This document shows, in pieces, positions 44,551 through 55,831 of a stretch of DNA of 64,000 bases (position 1 is the stretch's first letter; every line of letters starts with the position of its first letter). The DNA is from Verrucomicrobiaceae bacterium (GTDB lineage Bacteria; Verrucomicrobiota; Verrucomicrobiia; Verrucomicrobiales; Verrucomicrobiaceae). The notes under the pieces were generated by a model. It made no database searches and was not told the DNA's origin. It saw only the letters and a list, made by a program, of their open reading frames with translations. The DNA is taken from the NCBI GenBank assembly GCA_947507875.1, contig CANNQP010000004.1, positions 1-64,000 on the forward strand, given 5' to 3'. The translations under genes and the position numbers were made by a program.

Positions 44551-44973
44551 ATGAATGATGCGCAGATCCGTGCTTATGACTTGATTCAGAACTACTACAC
44601 CACCTTTAACCAGGGGGATCGTGAGGGAATGCTTGCCTTGCTGGCGGAAGACGTCGTGCACGACATCAACCAAGGAGAGAAAGAGGTGGGGCAAAATGCT
44701 TTTCGCCGATTCCTCCAGCACATGGATGCATGCTACGTGGAAGAGGTACGGGACCTCGTGGTATTTGCCAGCAGCTGCGGCACACGAGCAGCAGCAGAAT
44801 TTTTCATTTCAGGACAATACTTAGCCACCGACCAAGGTCTTCCCCCTGCGCATGGCCAGAAGTATTACCTCCGCGTGGGTGCCTTTTTTGAACTTCGCGA
44901 AGGTCGCATCGCACGTGTAACAAATTACTACAATCTCCAAGATTGGCTGCGGCAAGTCGGGGCAAATGGATAA
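44551..44973 (+). CDS. SnoaL/NTF2-like ketosteroid isomerase-related protein
   Basis: 140 aa; YYTTFNQGDREGMLALLAEDVVHDINQGEKEVGQNAFRRFL ... GAFFELREGRIARVTNYYNLQDWLRQV. Confidence 0.8.
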   Translation: MNDAQIRAYDLIQNYYTTFNQGDREGMLALLAEDVVHDINQGEKEVGQNAFRRFLQHMDACYVEEVRDLVVFASSCGTRAAAEFFISGQYLATDQGLPPAHGQKYYLRVGAFFELREGRIARVTNYYNLQDWLRQVGANG

Positions 44974-44987
44974 ATGCTTTAGCCCCC

Positions 44988-45644
44988 ATGAGCCGTCTTA
45001 TTCTCGCCATTGATCTCTCAAGCGCACAAGGCAGCCTCGCCCTATTTCAGGGAGGCTGTCTCGTCTTTGAGGCTATGTTTCAATCGGAACGGTCTCACAA
45101 TGCTTGCCTTTTTGGTCCCCTGAAACAAGCTTTGGATCATGTGGGGCATGAAGAGGACGGTTTGATCCTCGTGGGCACAGGCCCAGGCAGCTACACGGGG
45201 GTGCGAATCAGCATTGCAGCAGCTCAAGGCATCGCTCTTGCGCGCGGCTGGCAGATCATCGGCATTCCCTCAATCTGCACCGCGGAAGCTCCTGAATATC
45301 ATGTCATAGGTGATGCCCGTCGTGGCATGTTTTACCATGCCCAGGTGGCCCATGGCAGACTAACACAGCCACCAGAACTTTTAGGTGCCAGCGCCATTGA
45401 AGAACTTTGTCGCAAAGCTTCTTCACTTCCGTGGTTTAGCTTTGACAACAAAAATCCCCTAGGCCTACCGCATTTAAATCTCATGAGTCCGAAGGCGGCC
45501 GCGCTAGCTCGCCTCAGCCTCAGTCTATCTAAGGAAGAAAAGGAGCAGTTAAGTTCCAGCCAACTCGAACCCTACTACCTGCAAGAGGCATTCATCACGA
45601 CAGCTCGGAAAAAAGGCAAACAAGTGCCTCTTTGCCAAGCATAG
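44988..45644 (+). CDS. tsaB: tRNA threonylcarbamoyladenosine biosynthesis protein TsaB
   Basis: MSRLILAIDLSSAQGSLALFQGG, GTGPGSYTGVRISIAAAQGIALARGWQIIGIPSI. Confidence 0.92.
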   Translation: MSRLILAIDLSSAQGSLALFQGGCLVFEAMFQSERSHNACLFGPLKQALDHVGHEEDGLILVGTGPGSYTGVRISIAAAQGIALARGWQIIGIPSICTAEAPEYHVIGDARRGMFYHAQVAHGRLTQPPELLGASAIEELCRKASSLPWFSFDNKNPLGLPHLNLMSPKAAALARLSLSLSKEEKEQLSSSQLEPYYLQEAFITTARKKGKQVPLCQA

Positions 45645-45889
45645 CGCCGGAGCTCCTGTGGCAGGCCAACCTAAACTTTTGGTTCATCAACTGCCAAACT
45701 TGCCAAAGTCGAATAAATCTTAACAAGCTTGAGACGCCTCCAGCATTAGCACAGGCACTAGCGAGAAGGCATAAAAAAGGAGACGCCCATTCGAGATGGC
45801 GTGATCAAACCAAGTGTCGCCTTGTCACTACCGCCTCACTTTATCCTCGCCTTGTTGGTGAAGGTTCTGATAACAAAGAACCCAACCGC

Positions 45890-47554
45890 ATGTCCAAAAA
45901 CCTCAGCGCCCTCTCCTTCCGCAAGGGAATCGAAAAGAACGTCTTCGAACGCATGGTCGAAGCCGGCAAAAAACACGGCACGGCCGAAAAGAACGACCTC
46001 GTCCACCAGATGGGCCAGGATCATTTGTTTGGCGATGCCATCACGCTCGGCGCCGTGAGCTTCTACGACTTCCTCAAGAAGGAGAACGAGGGCAAAAGGG
46101 TCTTCGTCTGCAACGGCAGCGCCTGTTTGTGCGCTGGCACGCAAGACAAGCTGCATCACACGCTCGAAACGCACTTCAAGAAGGATGAGATCGGCCACAT
46201 CTGCTGCCTTGGTCGTTGCCATGAAGGTGGCGCGTTGCAGTTCGGCGGTAAAAACTACTCAGGCCAGTCCGACGCCGCTTTGGGCGATCTTTTCAAGACC
46301 GGCCAAGGGGATAGCGAAGACCGCTACGCCGTCGTTTCGCATCTGCAGCCCGCGATTCTTACCGCGGATTTCAAAGGCATCGAGGATTACTACTCGCCCT
46401 TCCAGAAGCTCATCACCGAAGGCAATCGCGATGCACTCGCGGCTGAATTGAAGGACAGCGGCCTGCGTGGACGTGGTGGTGCGGGTTTCCCGCTGTCCAT
46501 CAAGTGGGCCGGTTGCCGTGCGGCGGAGGGTAAAGTGAAATACATCGTCTGCAATGCCGACGAGGGCGATCCCGGTGCCTACATTGACAAATACCTCATG
46601 GAGAAGCAGCCGCACAGCGTGCTGCTCGGCATGATGGTCGCCGGTTGGTTCGCCGGAGCGGAGACGGGCGTGCTCTACATCCGGGCCGAGTATCCGGACA
46701 GCGTCACCATCGTGAATCAAGCCATCGCTGACCTGCATGCAGCAGGCTTGCTCGGCCAGAACATCCTCGGCACCGGCTTCAACTTCGCTTTGAAGACAAT
46801 TAAAGGTGCCGGAGCCTACATCTGCGGCGAGGAAACCGCGTTGCTGGCCAGCATCGAAGGCCTGCGGCCCGAGGTGCGCACGCGTCCGCCGTTCCCGGTG
46901 AATGAGGGCCTCTACCGCAAGCCCACCATCGTCAACAACGTCGAAACCTTCGCCAACCTCCGCGCCATCCTCACGCTCGGCGGCAAAGGCTATGCGCAAA
47001 TCGGCACCCCGCAGTCCACAGGCCCGAAGCTCCTCTCGCTCGATTCCCATTTCGTGAAGCCCGGCATCTACGAAGTCGCCATGGGCACACCGCTGCAAAC
47101 TGTCATCGACCTCGCGGGCGGCTTCAAATCGAAGATCAAGGCCATCCAAATCGGCGGCCCGCTCGGCGGCCTCATTCCGATGAGCCACATCGCCCAGCTC
47201 ACCGTCGATTTCGAAAGCTTCAAGAAAGCCGGCTTCCTCCTTGGCCATGCCGGTGTCGTCAGCATCCCCGAGTCGATGCCGATGATCGAATACATCCAGC
47301 ACCTCTTCCAATTCACCGCTGACGAAAGCTGCGGCAAATGCTTTCCCTGCCGCCTCGGCAGCACCCGCGGCAAGGAACTCATCGCCAAAGCTCGTAGCGA
47401 CACCTCTTTCAAAATCGACCGTGAACTCCTCACCGACCTTCTCGACACGATGGAGCAGACATCCTTGTGCGCACTCGGCGGTGGTGTGCCCTTGCCAATC
47501 AAGAATGCCATCCAGCACTTCGAGTCGGAGTTGAAGGCCTACTTCAATGGCTGA
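45890..47554 (+). CDS. nuoF: NuoF-like NADH:acceptor flavoprotein with N-terminal NuoE-like [2Fe-2S] thioredoxin-fold domain (HoxF/HydB/FdsB-type diaphorase)
   Basis: Start at ATG 45890 (MSKNLSALSFRKGIEKNVFERMV). CNGSACLCAG...CCLGRCHEGG N-terminal cysteines; GRGGAGFPLSIKWAGCR, CNADEGDPGAYIDK, GAGAYICGEETALLASIEG, ESCGKCFPCRLGS. Confidence 0.9.
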   Translation: MSKNLSALSFRKGIEKNVFERMVEAGKKHGTAEKNDLVHQMGQDHLFGDAITLGAVSFYDFLKKENEGKRVFVCNGSACLCAGTQDKLHHTLETHFKKDEIGHICCLGRCHEGGALQFGGKNYSGQSDAALGDLFKTGQGDSEDRYAVVSHLQPAILTADFKGIEDYYSPFQKLITEGNRDALAAELKDSGLRGRGGAGFPLSIKWAGCRAAEGKVKYIVCNADEGDPGAYIDKYLMEKQPHSVLLGMMVAGWFAGAETGVLYIRAEYPDSVTIVNQAIADLHAAGLLGQNILGTGFNFALKTIKGAGAYICGEETALLASIEGLRPEVRTRPPFPVNEGLYRKPTIVNNVETFANLRAILTLGGKGYAQIGTPQSTGPKLLSLDSHFVKPGIYEVAMGTPLQTVIDLAGGFKSKIKAIQIGGPLGGLIPMSHIAQLTVDFESFKKAGFLLGHAGVVSIPESMPMIEYIQHLFQFTADESCGKCFPCRLGSTRGKELIAKARSDTSFKIDRELLTDLLDTMEQTSLCALGGGVPLPIKNAIQHFESELKAYFNG

Positions 47555-47678
47555 TTCTAGTCCTGCCTACCCAAGAGCTTTGGACGAAAAGCTGTGCAGC
47601 TGCTTTGCTCTGCGAATGATTTTCACAAAACACCACGGAGTGGCTGAGCTTGCTTTTAAGCTCTTCTCATCTCCTTGA
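47547..47678 (+). CDS. Short ORF overlapping the nuoF stop; possible truncated start of a downstream operon gene
   Basis: AATGGCTGA overlap: NuoF ends GGC TGA while ATG GCT GAT starts [43 protein letters not shown]; runs into the 3' end of the convergent DUF1552 gene. Confidence 0.25.
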   Translation: MADSSPAYPRALDEKLCSCFALRMIFTKHHGVAELAFKLFSSP

Positions 47679-49032
47679 TCTCCTTGGTCGCGATGCCGAT
47701 GGGGCGATCGAGTGGAACACCGGAGCACGCGAGCAAAGTAGTGAGCAGATCGCCTTGATTGCCTTTCACCGTGTCGATGAAGCGGCCGGTGTTGATCGTG
47801 CCGCCGCCTTTGCCGGCGATGATGAAGGGGAGGTTTTCGCGGGTGTGTTTGTTGCCGTCCTCCAGGCCGCTGCCCCACATCATGATGCAGTTGTCGAGCA
47901 GGGTGCCGTCGCCTTCGCGGAGGGCGGCCATCTTTTTCACCATGTAGGCGAACTGATCGATGTTGAACTTCGTGATGGCGGCGACTTTGCGCACTTTTTC
48001 GGCCTCGTTGTTGTGATGCGTGGGGCCGTGGTGCGTGTCGCTGAAGCCGAGCTCGGGATACGAGACACCGTTCGGCGTGGAGCCGATGTAGGTGCTGACG
48101 CGTGTGGTGTCCGTCTGGAAGGCGAGCACGGTGAGGTCGCACATGACCTGCATGTATTCGCTGCGTTTATCGCCCTCGGGGATTTTCACTTCGATGGGCG
48201 GTGAGTCGCTGGCCTTGCGTTTGCTCGATGCGACGCCCGCCTTCTCCAACGCGGCTTCTTTCTGCCGATACTCGATGGCGGCGATGCGGCGCTCGACGGA
48301 GCGCACGCTGTCGAGGTATTCATCGAGCTTCTGTTGGTCACTGTGAGGCAATTTGCGTCGCAGATCCTTCGCACCACCGATAACGAGGTCGAGCATCTGA
48401 CGGTCGAGCGGATCGGTGGCGGCCGATTTACCACTTTGGCCAGTCTTACCAAACAAGCGGTTCAAAACACTGCGCGGATTGATCTCAGCCGGCATGGCCT
48501 GCGTAGGCGAGCGGAAGCTGCAATGCGAATAGTAGCCTTCGTTGAGCCCTTCCTGGTTCTCCTTGTGCGTCTGCGGCATCGTGGCGAGCTCCAGCGAAGG
48601 CAGCGCGGTCAGTCCACCCACATAATTCGCCATGATCTGGTCCGCCGAGATAGCGATGTGGATCTGATTGCGCTTCGCGGCGTTCGGCAGCGAGGCCGTG
48701 AGCCACGTCGAAAGCTCCAGCGCATGCGGTGCGCCATTGAACGGCGAAATCGAAACGCCTTGGATGCCCTTCACCATGAGGCACTGGTTCAAAATCGGCC
48801 GCAACGCCTCCAGCGCCGGCGGCGGCGACTTCAGGAAGCTCTCCGGCGACTTCGGCCAGAACTGATCCATGATCACCCCATGCGGCATATACATGAACCC
48901 GAGTCGCACCGGCGGCTTGTAGCTCGTTTTGCCTTTAACGGCGTCCGCCCAGCCCATGGTTTCGAGCAAAGGAAGCCCCAGCGAGGCTCCAAGGCCTCGG
49001 AGGCAGGCGCGGCGATTGAGGAGGTGGGACAT
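47656..49032 (-). CDS. DUF1552 domain-containing protein (Tat-type leader)
   Basis: 458 aa; [74 protein letters not shown]; directly follows the DUF1592-family gene. Confidence 0.9.
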   Translation of the reverse strand: MSHLLNRRACLRGLGASLGLPLLETMGWADAVKGKTSYKPPVRLGFMYMPHGVIMDQFWPKSPESFLKSPPPALEALRPILNQCLMVKGIQGVSISPFNGAPHALELSTWLTASLPNAAKRNQIHIAISADQIMANYVGGLTALPSLELATMPQTHKENQEGLNEGYYSHCSFRSPTQAMPAEINPRSVLNRLFGKTGQSGKSAATDPLDRQMLDLVIGGAKDLRRKLPHSDQQKLDEYLDSVRSVERRIAAIEYRQKEAALEKAGVASSKRKASDSPPIEVKIPEGDKRSEYMQVMCDLTVLAFQTDTTRVSTYIGSTPNGVSYPELGFSDTHHGPTHHNNEAEKVRKVAAITKFNIDQFAYMVKKMAALREGDGTLLDNCIMMWGSGLEDGNKHTRENLPFIIAGKGGGTINTGRFIDTVKGNQGDLLTTLLACSGVPLDRPIGIATKEIKEMRRA

Positions 49033-49050
49033 GGCTGTGATGATGCAGGT

Positions 49051-50949
49051 TTATTCTTGGATTCGACGATTTAAAAACGGATAACTCGTCACGATCTCGC
49101 TAATGAGCGTCTGCATCTTGTGGCCGTCCTTGGCGATGGTTTGGAGCATCTGGTCCACGATGATATGGTCGTAACCGTCGAGCTGGCGGCAGAGGGCGTA
49201 GGCGAGGAGCTTTTCAGTGAGGTTGCGGGTCAAGTCGGTCTCGCGGGCGGCGATGAGGGCTTTGAGTTCTTTGGGGGAAGAGAAATGTTTGCCGCCGGGG
49301 AGTTCGCCGACGGCATCGATGGGGCCACCAGACTCGTCCTTGTCGCGCCAGCGGCCGATGGCATCGAAGTTTTCGAGGCCGAAGCCGATGGGATCGAGGA
49401 TCTTGTGGCAGTTGGCGCAGACAGCGTTGGTGCGGTGCAACTCCGTGCGCTGGCGCAGGGTAAGATTGGCGACTTTACGTTTGTCCTGCTTTTCGAGGGC
49501 AGGCACATTCGGCGGTGCGGGCGGCACGCGCTGGCCGAGCACTTGCTCCAGCACCCACACGCCGCGTTTCACGGCGCTGGTGCGTGTGGCAAAGGATGTG
49601 GTCGCGAGCACGCCGGGCATGGCGAGGATGCCGCCGCGGTTCGCATCGGTGAGCTTCACCTTCTGCATCGCATCGCCGGTGATCTGCTTTTCGAGGCCGT
49701 AGATCTTCGCCAGCGTGCCGTTGAGGAAGGTGTAGTCGCTGTTCACGAAGCTAACGACGCTGCGGTTCTCGCGCACGATGCTTTCAAAGAAGAGTCGCGC
49801 CTCGTCATACATCGCCGTGCGGAGTTCGGGCGTCATTTGGGGGAATTTTTGCGCATCGAAGGTCTTGTCCTTCAACTCCGCCGTGCCGAGCCACTGCGCT
49901 CCAAAGCCATCAAACAGCGCCCGCGAGCGTTTATCGGCCAACAGTCGCTTGGTTTGGGCTTTCAGCACTTCAGGCTCGTGCAGCTTGCCTTCATCAGCGA
50001 GCTTGGAGAGCTCCTCATCCGGCATGGTGGCCCAAAGCAGATACGAAAGGCGGCTGGCGAGCTGGTAATCATCCAGCGGCACGATCTTCTCGCCCGTCGG
50101 TGCGTCTTTGGACGGTGTGATGAAGAGAAACTGTGGCGAGACAAGCACCGCTTTAAGCATCAGACGCAGTGCAGCGTTGCGATCGAGCTTGTTGGTCATT
50201 CCGAGGTCGAAAACCTTCACCAGCACGTCGAGTTCGGCCTCGGTGGGCGGTCGACGGTAAGCGGTACGGGCAAGTTTTCGCGCCACATCTCGCACCTCAG
50301 CCTCCTTGGCGCCAAAAAGCCGTTTTTGAGTCTCGGCGCGCATTTGCTGGAGCGCGGCATTCGCGATGCCGAGATACTGCTCCGTCTGCATCGGTGAGAG
50401 GGAGTTCAGATAGCCCTCGCCGGGCACTTCATCGGGCAATTCCTTCGCGATGGACGCATCGACGCCGAGGAAGTCGCGCAGCGTGTTCCCATACTCGATC
50501 TTCGTGAGCCGACGAATCACAAACGGGCCTGGATCTTGGGCGCTAAGGTATTTGATCTGCGCCAGCGCATCAAGAAAACGCTGCCGCTCGTCATCCGAAG
50601 GCTGATCCGCATCATCCGGCGGCATGTCATGCGCCTGCACGTTGGCGATGGCGTCCATCCACTTCCTTGAAAAACCAGGGTCGCCGGGTTTTTTGAGTGC
50701 CACCTCCAGATTCAAACCTGCTTTTGAACGACGATTGCCATGACATTCGAAGCAATAGTTGGCCACGAACTTTTGTACGTCTTGCTTGAAGGCCTTTTGA
50801 GCCGCCTGCTGCTTCACAAGTAGATCGGAACTCTGCTTCTCTGCAGCCATCGCGGCCAAGGACATAAGCCCGCAAAAGGCAATCGTTGCGCGAGTGTAAA
50901 AACGATGGGGAGGTGCAGACAAAGACTTCAAAACAGCTGCAAGTATCAC
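49051..50949 (-). CDS. DUF1592/DUF1588/DUF1595/DUF1585/DUF1587 domain protein (planctomycete-type cytochrome c-like)
   Basis: 632 aa; [16 protein letters not shown] (CxxCH) and [29 protein letters not shown] (CxxCH); [19 protein letters not shown]. Confidence 0.92.
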   Translation of the reverse strand: MILAAVLKSLSAPPHRFYTRATIAFCGLMSLAAMAAEKQSSDLLVKQQAAQKAFKQDVQKFVANYCFECHGNRRSKAGLNLEVALKKPGDPGFSRKWMDAIANVQAHDMPPDDADQPSDDERQRFLDALAQIKYLSAQDPGPFVIRRLTKIEYGNTLRDFLGVDASIAKELPDEVPGEGYLNSLSPMQTEQYLGIANAALQQMRAETQKRLFGAKEAEVRDVARKLARTAYRRPPTEAELDVLVKVFDLGMTNKLDRNAALRLMLKAVLVSPQFLFITPSKDAPTGEKIVPLDDYQLASRLSYLLWATMPDEELSKLADEGKLHEPEVLKAQTKRLLADKRSRALFDGFGAQWLGTAELKDKTFDAQKFPQMTPELRTAMYDEARLFFESIVRENRSVVSFVNSDYTFLNGTLAKIYGLEKQITGDAMQKVKLTDANRGGILAMPGVLATTSFATRTSAVKRGVWVLEQVLGQRVPPAPPNVPALEKQDKRKVANLTLRQRTELHRTNAVCANCHKILDPIGFGLENFDAIGRWRDKDESGGPIDAVGELPGGKHFSSPKELKALIAARETDLTRNLTEKLLAYALCRQLDGYDHIIVDQMLQTIAKDGHKMQTLISEIVTSYPFLNRRIQE

Positions 50950-51003
50950 GGACTTAGCAGCTGCTCTCTATCCTCAAGATGCACGCGATCCGTGGCACAT
51001 GAC

Positions 51004-52704
<1,701 letters not shown>

Positions 52705-52830
52705 GGAAGGCGGAGAGTGGCGCAGAGGGGAAAATGGTCAAGACCTGTGAGGCAAACGGAAGCGAAGTTGGGCGAAGTTTTTTCACCCAAGTTCAAGGCC
52801 AGCGGGGATCGATGCCACACCGATCTTATT

Positions 52831-53685
52831 TTAACCAAAAACAACGGTTTTGTTCCGGTAGACCAGGACTTGGTTGTGCGCATGCCACCAAAGTGCCTTG
52901 GCTAAGACCGTTTTTTCCAGATCACGCCCGAGGCGGACTAGATCATGAACCTGATCTTCATGACTGACACGCATCACATCCTGATGAATGATAGGCCCCT
53001 GATCGAGCTCAGAGGTGACATAGTGGCTGGTGGCACCGATGATCTTCACGCCACGCTCATGTGCCTGATGGTAAGGCTTAGCTCCAACAAATGCAGGCAA
53101 GAAACTGTGATGTATGTTTAAAATCTGGTTCGGAAATGCGGCAATCATCGCTGGACTGATGATCTGCATGTAGCGAGCAAGGACCACCGTGTCGATGCCT
53201 TGCTCTTTCAATAGATTAATTTGAGCCGCCTCCTGAGCTAACTTGTTTTCCCGCGTGATAGGAAAATGATGGAATGGCACTCCAAAACGCTCGGCTGCTG
53301 GACGCAAGGTCTCGTGATTGCCAATAATCAACGGGATGTCCACCGGGAGGTCTCCGGCCTCGTGACGTGCCAAAAGATCATATAGGCAGTGGCCCTCTTT
53401 GGAAACGAACAGCGCGATCCTACGACGCTGCGTGGAAAAGTGCAGGCCAACCTGCATTTCGTGCCTGCGAGTCATGGGCTGTAGTCGATCGTAAATCTCC
53501 GACTTCTCCAAGGTGAAGTTTTCCAGACTCCATTCTAGTCGCATGAAGAAGACATTTTCCACAGGATCAATGTGCTGCTGGAGGTCGATTATGTTCCCTT
53601 TGTGAGCAAAGATAAATCCCGTGACATCATGAACCAATCCTGGTCGATCTGGGCAATGAATAAGAAGAGTCGCTGTGTCTGACAT
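52831..53685 (-). CDS. purU: Formyltetrahydrofolate deformylase
   Basis: 284 aa; ACT domain (LIHCPDRPGLVHDVTGFIF) plus formyltransferase domain ILNIHHSFLPAFVGAKPYHQAHERGVKIIGATSHYVTSELDQGPII. Confidence 0.95.
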   Translation of the reverse strand: MSDTATLLIHCPDRPGLVHDVTGFIFAHKGNIIDLQQHIDPVENVFFMRLEWSLENFTLEKSEIYDRLQPMTRRHEMQVGLHFSTQRRRIALFVSKEGHCLYDLLARHEAGDLPVDIPLIIGNHETLRPAAERFGVPFHHFPITRENKLAQEAAQINLLKEQGIDTVVLARYMQIISPAMIAAFPNQILNIHHSFLPAFVGAKPYHQAHERGVKIIGATSHYVTSELDQGPIIHQDVMRVSHEDQVHDLVRLGRDLEKTVLAKALWWHAHNQVLVYRNKTVVFG

Positions 53686-53765
53686 AGTGAGAGGGGAACT
53701 GCGATAAGATTCAGCCAGAGGTATAAGAAATTACCAGCGCAAACACCATGGTCTTGGGTTCTGTT

Positions 53766-55166
53766 CTAGAGTTCCACTGTTTGCAAAAAAACCGCTGATT
53801 CGACACACCCAGCCGGATGAGCCGCCTGAAGGGCGATCTGGAGAGCTTCTGTGCTTTGAGGTTCACCATGGACCAAAAAAACTCGTTTTTTCAATCCCCC
53901 CACCTTACTAAACCACGTCAGGAGTTCATCGTGATCCGCATGCCCTGAAAACGAATCTAAGGTTTCAATCTCAGCATGAACAGGAAAGTCATCTCCTAGA
54001 ATACTCACATGAGGATACCCATGACGAAGTTTCCAGCCCAGGGTGTTCTCGGCACAGTATCCGACAAAAAGTAAGATGTTGTCGCGATGGGTAATGTTTT
54101 GCCGCAAATGATGAAGAATCCGCCCACTCTCTGCCATGCCCGAGGCGGAAATGATGATGGCTGGACCTTTGATTTTGTTCAGCGCCTTCGATTCCTCTAC
54201 GCCACGAATCAAACGCAGGCCTTCAAAGCCAAAAGGGTCATCGCGCATGAATAAGGCCTGAGCTGCCTCTGGTTTCATCTCTCCCACATGAAGTCGAAAG
54301 ATTTCCGTCGCCTTTACTGCCAGTGGGCTATCGACAAAGGTCTGGATAGGACCAATTCGATTTTCATGTCGCAAACCATCCAAAGTAAAAAGCAGCTGCT
54401 GAGTTCGCTCCACCGCAAACGCAGGAATGATAAGTCTCGATCGACGCTGCTGAATCCGGCGAATGATGTTGCATAGATGTTCTGTCGAATCTGCAGTCGC
54501 CTCATGCCTGCGTCCTCCATAGGTGCTCTCCATGATCACGTAGTCCACGGCCTCGCATGTCGCCGGATCGTTCAACAGATCATTGCCAAAACGACCGATA
54601 TCACCGCTGAAGAGCAATCGCTTTTTTTGACCATCCTCTTGATCTTGAATATCCAAAATGACTTGAGCGGAGCCAAGGACATGGCCTGCATCAATGAACG
54701 TGAGTCGAACTCCATCCGCGACCTGCATAGGTCTGTCATAACCTAATGTCACGAATTGCCGCAGGCACTTCTCAGCATCTTCGCGTGAGTAGCTAGGCTG
54801 AAGCGCTGGAAGGTCATCTTTTTTGCGATGACGATTCAACCAAGCAATATCGCTCTCGTGAATATGAGCCGCATCGGGCAACATGATGCTGCATAAATCA
54901 CGTGTCGCGGGGGTGGAGAAGATATTTCCTTTGAAACCTTTTTTACAAAGGTGTGGCAGATTACCACTGTGATCAATATGAGCGTGGGAAAGAATCACGC
55001 AGTCGATCTTCTCTGGATCAAAGGGGAAATGGCTATTGCGCTCAATCGACTCAGAGCGGCGCCCTTGGTAAAGCCCACAATCCAAAAGGATTCGTGCGTC
55101 ATTAACCTCGATAAGGTGCTTGGAGCCTGTCGTCGTTCCAGCAGCGCCGCAAAAGGTGATTTTCAT
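53766..55166 (-). CDS. MBL-fold/beta-CASP RNA-processing nuclease
   Basis: 466 aa; LSHAHIDHSGNLPHL, IPAFAVERTQQLLFTL, ISASGMAESGRILHHLR, FSGHADHDELLTWF. Confidence 0.92.
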   Translation of the reverse strand: MKITFCGAAGTTTGSKHLIEVNDARILLDCGLYQGRRSESIERNSHFPFDPEKIDCVILSHAHIDHSGNLPHLCKKGFKGNIFSTPATRDLCSIMLPDAAHIHESDIAWLNRHRKKDDLPALQPSYSREDAEKCLRQFVTLGYDRPMQVADGVRLTFIDAGHVLGSAQVILDIQDQEDGQKKRLLFSGDIGRFGNDLLNDPATCEAVDYVIMESTYGGRRHEATADSTEHLCNIIRRIQQRRSRLIIPAFAVERTQQLLFTLDGLRHENRIGPIQTFVDSPLAVKATEIFRLHVGEMKPEAAQALFMRDDPFGFEGLRLIRGVEESKALNKIKGPAIIISASGMAESGRILHHLRQNITHRDNILLFVGYCAENTLGWKLRHGYPHVSILGDDFPVHAEIETLDSFSGHADHDELLTWFSKVGGLKKRVFLVHGEPQSTEALQIALQAAHPAGCVESAVFLQTVEL

Positions 55167-55279
55167 GATGGTGTCTTACAACAAAGCAAGATGCCCAAGA
55201 AGGCAAGACAGAACCCATTTTCAGGAATAGACCACAAACCGGGGATGACGCTGCACAGGGTTTGTGCCATGATGATTCG

Positions 55280-55765
55280 ATGTTTATGTCTGATGCTGCT
55301 ACACGACTCTGCACGAATTGCGGTTTGTGCTGCAACGGCGTGCTCTTTGATTTAGTGCGCCTTCAACCGCAAGATTCTGTGCAAGAATTGGCTCGCTTGG
55401 GCATGAAGCTGCGACGCAAAAAAACCCAACCCTGGTTTCCTCAGCCTTGTCAGTTCCTGAAAAACTGCACCTGCACCATTTATGAGCACCGGCCGACTCG
55501 CTGCCGATTGTTCGAATGCCATCAACTCAAGAGACTGCGAAGCGGTCAGACCCAAGAAGAAGATGTGCTTCAGATGATTGCGAAAGCCAAAGCCTTGGTG
55601 GCAGAATTGGAAGCTTTTTTGCCGGATGAAGACCCAGCCACTCAATCCATCAGCCTAGAAGAACGAGTAAAAGCAGCCTTCGATGAAACAACTGCCTCTG
55701 ATGTCAAACAGCTGCACCTTCAGCTCAAACGCCTACTGGATAGAGAATTCCGCTTATTGGATTGA
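55280..55765 (+). CDS. YkgJ-family cysteine cluster protein
   Basis: RLCTNCGLCCNGVLFD ... PCQFLKNCTCTIYEHRPTRCRLFEC. Confidence 0.85.
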   Translation: MFMSDAATRLCTNCGLCCNGVLFDLVRLQPQDSVQELARLGMKLRRKKTQPWFPQPCQFLKNCTCTIYEHRPTRCRLFECHQLKRLRSGQTQEEDVLQMIAKAKALVAELEAFLPDEDPATQSISLEERVKAAFDETTASDVKQLHLQLKRLLDREFRLLD

Positions 55766-55831
55766 TTTCAACCCGCTGAATTCTCAATCCATCGGCCTCA
55801 GTGCTTCAAGGAAAGCAGGTCTAACTTCTAT

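Noticed and set aside
46259-47518. 419-aa ORF antisense to nuoF
   Set aside because: Shadow ORF generated by high GC3 in the true + strand gene, which carries all NuoF motifs; low-complexity His/Glu/Ala/Asp-biased translation.
49120-50397. 425-aa ORF antisense to the DUF1592-family gene
   Set aside because: Shadow ORF; the - strand frame has CxxCH motifs and recognised domains, the + frame has biased composition and no motif.
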